Assembly: GCA_946887105.1 (NCBI GenBank) | Contig: CAMPKJ010000127.1 | Coordinates: 1 to 13,703, forward strand | Length of the DNA stretch: 13,703 bases | Direction: 5' to 3' | DNA from: an uncultured Acidobacteriota bacterium | GTDB lineage: Bacteria; Acidobacteriota; Thermoanaerobaculia; Gp7-AA8 | In this document: piece after piece, positions 12,550 through 13,703 of the stretch | Layout: each line of letters begins with the position of its first letter | How positions within the stretch are numbered: the stretch's first letter is position 1 | Made by a program: the position numbers and the translations under genes | Notes under the pieces: model-generated | The model's input: the letters and a program-made list of their open reading frames with translations, nothing else | The model's database searches: none | Told to the model about the DNA's origin: nothing

Positions 12550-13695
12550 ATGACGACAGACCTCCTCGGCATCGGCCTCACCGGAAAAACACTCACCGAT
12601 CTCGAGCGGCAGATCCTGCGGGAGAACACGCCGTATGCGGTGGTGTTGTTCGGGCGGAACATCGGGAGCGCGGCGGAGCTGCGGGAGCTCGTGGCGGAGG
12701 TGAAGTCGCTGGCGCCGGAGCGGCCGCCGCTGTTCATGATCGATGAAGAAGGCGGTCGCGTCGATCGCCTGCGGCACATCCTTCCGGGCCTTCCGAGTGC
12801 CGAGGCCTTTGCGGAGGGGGAGCGGCCGGAAGAGCTTTCCGAATGGTTCGGCAAGTTGATCGGCATGGCGCTGCGCTACTTCGACATTGAGATCAACCTC
12901 GCGCCGGTGGTGGACATCCGCGGCGCGGTCGCGCCGAAGGGACTGGAACGGCGCACGTTCGGCAGCGATCCCGAGACCGTGGTCGCGTTGGCGGGCGCGT
13001 TCGTGCGCGGCATGCAGAGCGCGGGCGTCGCGGCATGTCTCAAACACTGGCCCGGCATCGGCGACGGCTCGGGCGATCCGCATTATGGCGAGACCGTCAT
13101 CCACTCCTCGCTCGACCAGCTCGAGCAGCGCGACCTGGTGCCGTTCGCGCGACTCGGCAACGCCGCGCACGCGATCATGATCGGCCACGGCATCTATCCG
13201 CTCATCGAAGACAACCCCGACCTTCCCGCCACGCTGAGCTGGCGCCTGACCACGGATCTGTTGCGCAACGTCGTCCAGTTCGACGGCATCGCCGTGAGCG
13301 ACGACATGGAGATGCACGCCGTCTCCGACCTCGGCTCGTACGAAGAGATCACCGAGCGCGCGCTGACGGCGGGCAACGACGTGATCCTCTTCTGCAGCCA
13401 CATCGAGCGCGTTCCCGATCTGCAGCGCTACCTCGCCCATCGCGTGCAGAACGACGCTGCGGTGCGCAAGCGTTTCGATGAAGCGGTGGCGCGCTGCGAC
13501 ACCTTCCGCGCGCATTGCGATCGCCTGCGCGCCGGGAGCACGGCGCCCGCGACATGGAACGAGATCGTCGACGAGGCCGAACGCTTCATCGAAGAGTTCG
13601 AGCGCACCCGCCCCCATCGCGAGGTCGTCGTCCCGGACAGCGAGCGCCGTAAAAACGACCGGAAACCTCGCACGGGCCGCGAAGAGTGGACGTAG
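12550..13695 (+). CDS. nagZ: NagZ-like beta-N-acetylhexosaminidase (GH3)
   Basis: NagZ removes N-acetylglucosamine from anhydro-muropeptides in the cytoplasm during peptidoglycan recycling. There is no signal peptide, as expected. Motifs: VVLFGRNI (31-38), the sugar-binding-type DEEGGRV (65-71, usually DQEGGRV), APVVDIRG (118-125), KHWPGIGD (165-172), the general acid dyad Asp176-His178 (GDPH), IGHGIYP and the nucleophile region VSDDMEMHA (249-257, Asp251 likely). The usual KHFPGHGD reads KHWPGIGD here, losing the second His while keeping Lys165 and His166. Residues 366-381 form a basic, Arg/Lys-rich tail. At 381 residues it is slightly longer than compact NagZ proteins. It follows mutS by 42 bases on the same strand. 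The family is clear; exact substrate preference is inferred. Confidence 0.9.
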   Translation: MTTDLLGIGLTGKTLTDLERQILRENTPYAVVLFGRNIGSAAELRELVAEVKSLAPERPPLFMIDEEGGRVDRLRHILPGLPSAEAFAEGERPEELSEWFGKLIGMALRYFDIEINLAPVVDIRGAVAPKGLERRTFGSDPETVVALAGAFVRGMQSAGVAACLKHWPGIGDGSGDPHYGETVIHSSLDQLEQRDLVPFARLGNAAHAIMIGHGIYPLIEDNPDLPATLSWRLTTDLLRNVVQFDGIAVSDDMEMHAVSDLGSYEEITERALTAGNDVILFCSHIERVPDLQRYLAHRVQNDAAVRKRFDEAVARCDTFRAHCDRLRAGSTAPATWNEIVDEAERFIEEFERTRPHREVVVPDSERRKNDRKPRTGREEWT

Positions 13696-13703
13696 GTCAC
13701 GTC

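Noticed and set aside
11074..13617. Very long minus-strand open frame (847 codons) opposite mutS and nagZ
   Set aside because: It runs through two well-conserved plus-strand genes, is rich in Arg/Asp/His as expected from the complement of GC-rich codons, and has no recognisable motif.

Overview
This 13.7 kb window is a dense, GC-rich piece of bacterial chromosome with almost no intergenic space and no gene-free stretch over 300 bases. The envelope proteins (a beta-barrel ending in Phe, signal peptides, a lipoprotein-like rhodanese) suggest a Gram-negative-type cell. The gene families and the abundant palindromic repeats would fit an Acidobacteriota-like lineage, but no 16S or other phylogenetic marker was analysed, so this is a low-confidence inference. 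I see no tRNA, rRNA, CRISPR array, transposase, phage or known defence gene.

Layout. 3-1079 (+): C-terminal part of HemW, entered at the left edge through an in-frame palindromic repeat. 992-1810 (+): probable outer-membrane beta-barrel. 4514-1898 (-): a tight three-gene operon of R. etli-type L-asparaginase, rhodanese-like lipoprotein and periplasmic DsbA-like thioredoxin protein, joined by an ATGA overlap and a 2-base gap. 4637-6913 (+): secreted subtilisin-like protease with a strong ribosome binding site, followed by a terminator-like hairpin. 7055-7609 (+): secreted intradiol-dioxygenase-like protein. 9447-7606 (-): acyl carrier protein, KAS II-type ketosynthase and STAS anti-sigma-factor antagonist, apparently co-transcribed. 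9462-12507 (+): small membrane-anchored protein followed by mutS. 12550-13695 (+): NagZ-type beta-N-acetylhexosaminidase.

The genes are mostly housekeeping or envelope functions: heme handling, mismatch repair, peptidoglycan recycling, fatty-acid-type acyl chemistry and export-related redox. No single new multi-gene system stands out. The most interesting signal is the repeats. Three distinct palindromic families occur here, and each has a copy inside or forming part of a reading frame. A pyrimidine/purine-armed element runs in frame upstream of the HemW GGGTPS motif. A heptamer-based NDER/HRSSFIV element supplies the start region and signal peptide of the rhodanese. A TTAGGC-type element lies in frame in the MutS core and has a sister copy between two convergent genes. 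This resembles the in-frame protein invasion known for Rickettsia palindromic elements, but with unrelated sequences.
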